NCBI GenBank assembly: GCA_958415245.1
Contig: CATYYP010000015.1
Span: forward strand, 1 to 13,885
Direction: 5' to 3'
Length of the DNA: 13,885 bases
Source: Schaalia odontolytica
GTDB taxonomy: Bacteria; Actinomycetota; Actinomycetes; Actinomycetales; Actinomycetaceae
Part shown: piece after piece, positions 13,828-13,885 of the stretch
How the letters are laid out: every line of letters begins with the position of its first letter
Position numbering within the stretch: position 1 is the stretch's first letter
Notes under the pieces: model-generated
Databases searched by the model: none
What the model saw: the letters and a program-made list of their open reading frames with translations, nothing else
What the model was told of the DNA's origin: nothing
Position numbers and translations under genes: made by a program

Positions 13828-13885
13828 ATGTCCCATCACTCCACCCCGGCACTCGCGCTCGCCGCAGCCCTCGCCCTGACCGGCG
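13828..13885 (+). CDS. Start of a further secreted protein (3'-truncated by window)
   Basis: Only 19 codons are visible: MSHHSTPALALAAALALTG. This reads as the start of a signal peptide and begins like the second gene (MSHRKSTVLAFALAGALSLT), so it is probably another exported member of the cluster. A weak AAGTGAG site (13815-13821) lies six bases before the ATG; an in-frame TTG at 13825 is possible but less likely. No mature domain is visible, so the product cannot be named. Confidence 0.65.
   Translation, partial: MSHHSTPALALAAALALTG

Overview
The window is high-GC DNA with all recognisable genes on the + strand. They form a cluster of large, secreted, multidomain surface proteins that are visibly paralogous. 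The GC-rich codon use, Ala-rich signal peptides ending in VPAAFA, BspA-type leucine-rich repeats and C-terminal aromatic cell-wall-binding repeats (GW..dG.WYYL) suggest a host-associated actinobacterium. Actinomycetaceae (Actinomyces/Schaalia-like) is my best guess, by inference only; no rRNA or housekeeping gene is present to confirm it.

Layout. (1) 1-6240 is the 3' part of a very long gene, missing about 58 codons at its start. It encodes an S8 subtilase of the lactocepin/C5a-peptidase type with an intact Asp/His/Asn/Ser active site, followed by an Fn3-like domain, Ig-like domains (including Big_2), a long BspA-type LRR domain, a Pro-rich linker and wall-binding repeats. (2) 6241-6652 holds a strong terminator and a 5' leader with repeats and a hairpin. 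(3) 6653-9271 encodes a signal peptide, BspA-type LRR domain, short Ig-like module and wall-binding repeats, matching the C-terminal half of gene 1. (4) 9272-9466 holds an imperfect terminator and a short leader. (5) 9467-13381 encodes a signal peptide, I9 propeptide, S8 domain, Fn3-like and Big_2 domains and wall-binding repeats, matching the N-terminal half of gene 1 plus its tail. (6) 13382-13827 is a long intergenic region with several strong inverted repeats. (7) 13828-13885 is the start of a further secreted protein cut by the window end.

The main observation is that the third gene is a pseudoprotease. Against its intact paralogue, the catalytic His is Gln, the oxyanion-hole Asn is Asp and the catalytic Ser is Ala; only the Asp remains. 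Fold, propeptide, secretion signal, accessory domains and wall-binding repeats are all kept and the frame is open throughout, so this looks like a retained non-catalytic surface protein rather than a decaying gene.

How the genes may work together is inference. Gene 1 would be a wall-attached protease carrying its own LRR binding domain. Genes 2 and 3 present the same two halves separately, as a catalysis-free LRR protein and a catalysis-free subtilase. They could act as adhesins, decoys, substrate-capture partners or regulators of the active enzyme. None of the three carries a C-terminal LPXTG sorting signal; attachment probably depends on the aromatic repeats.
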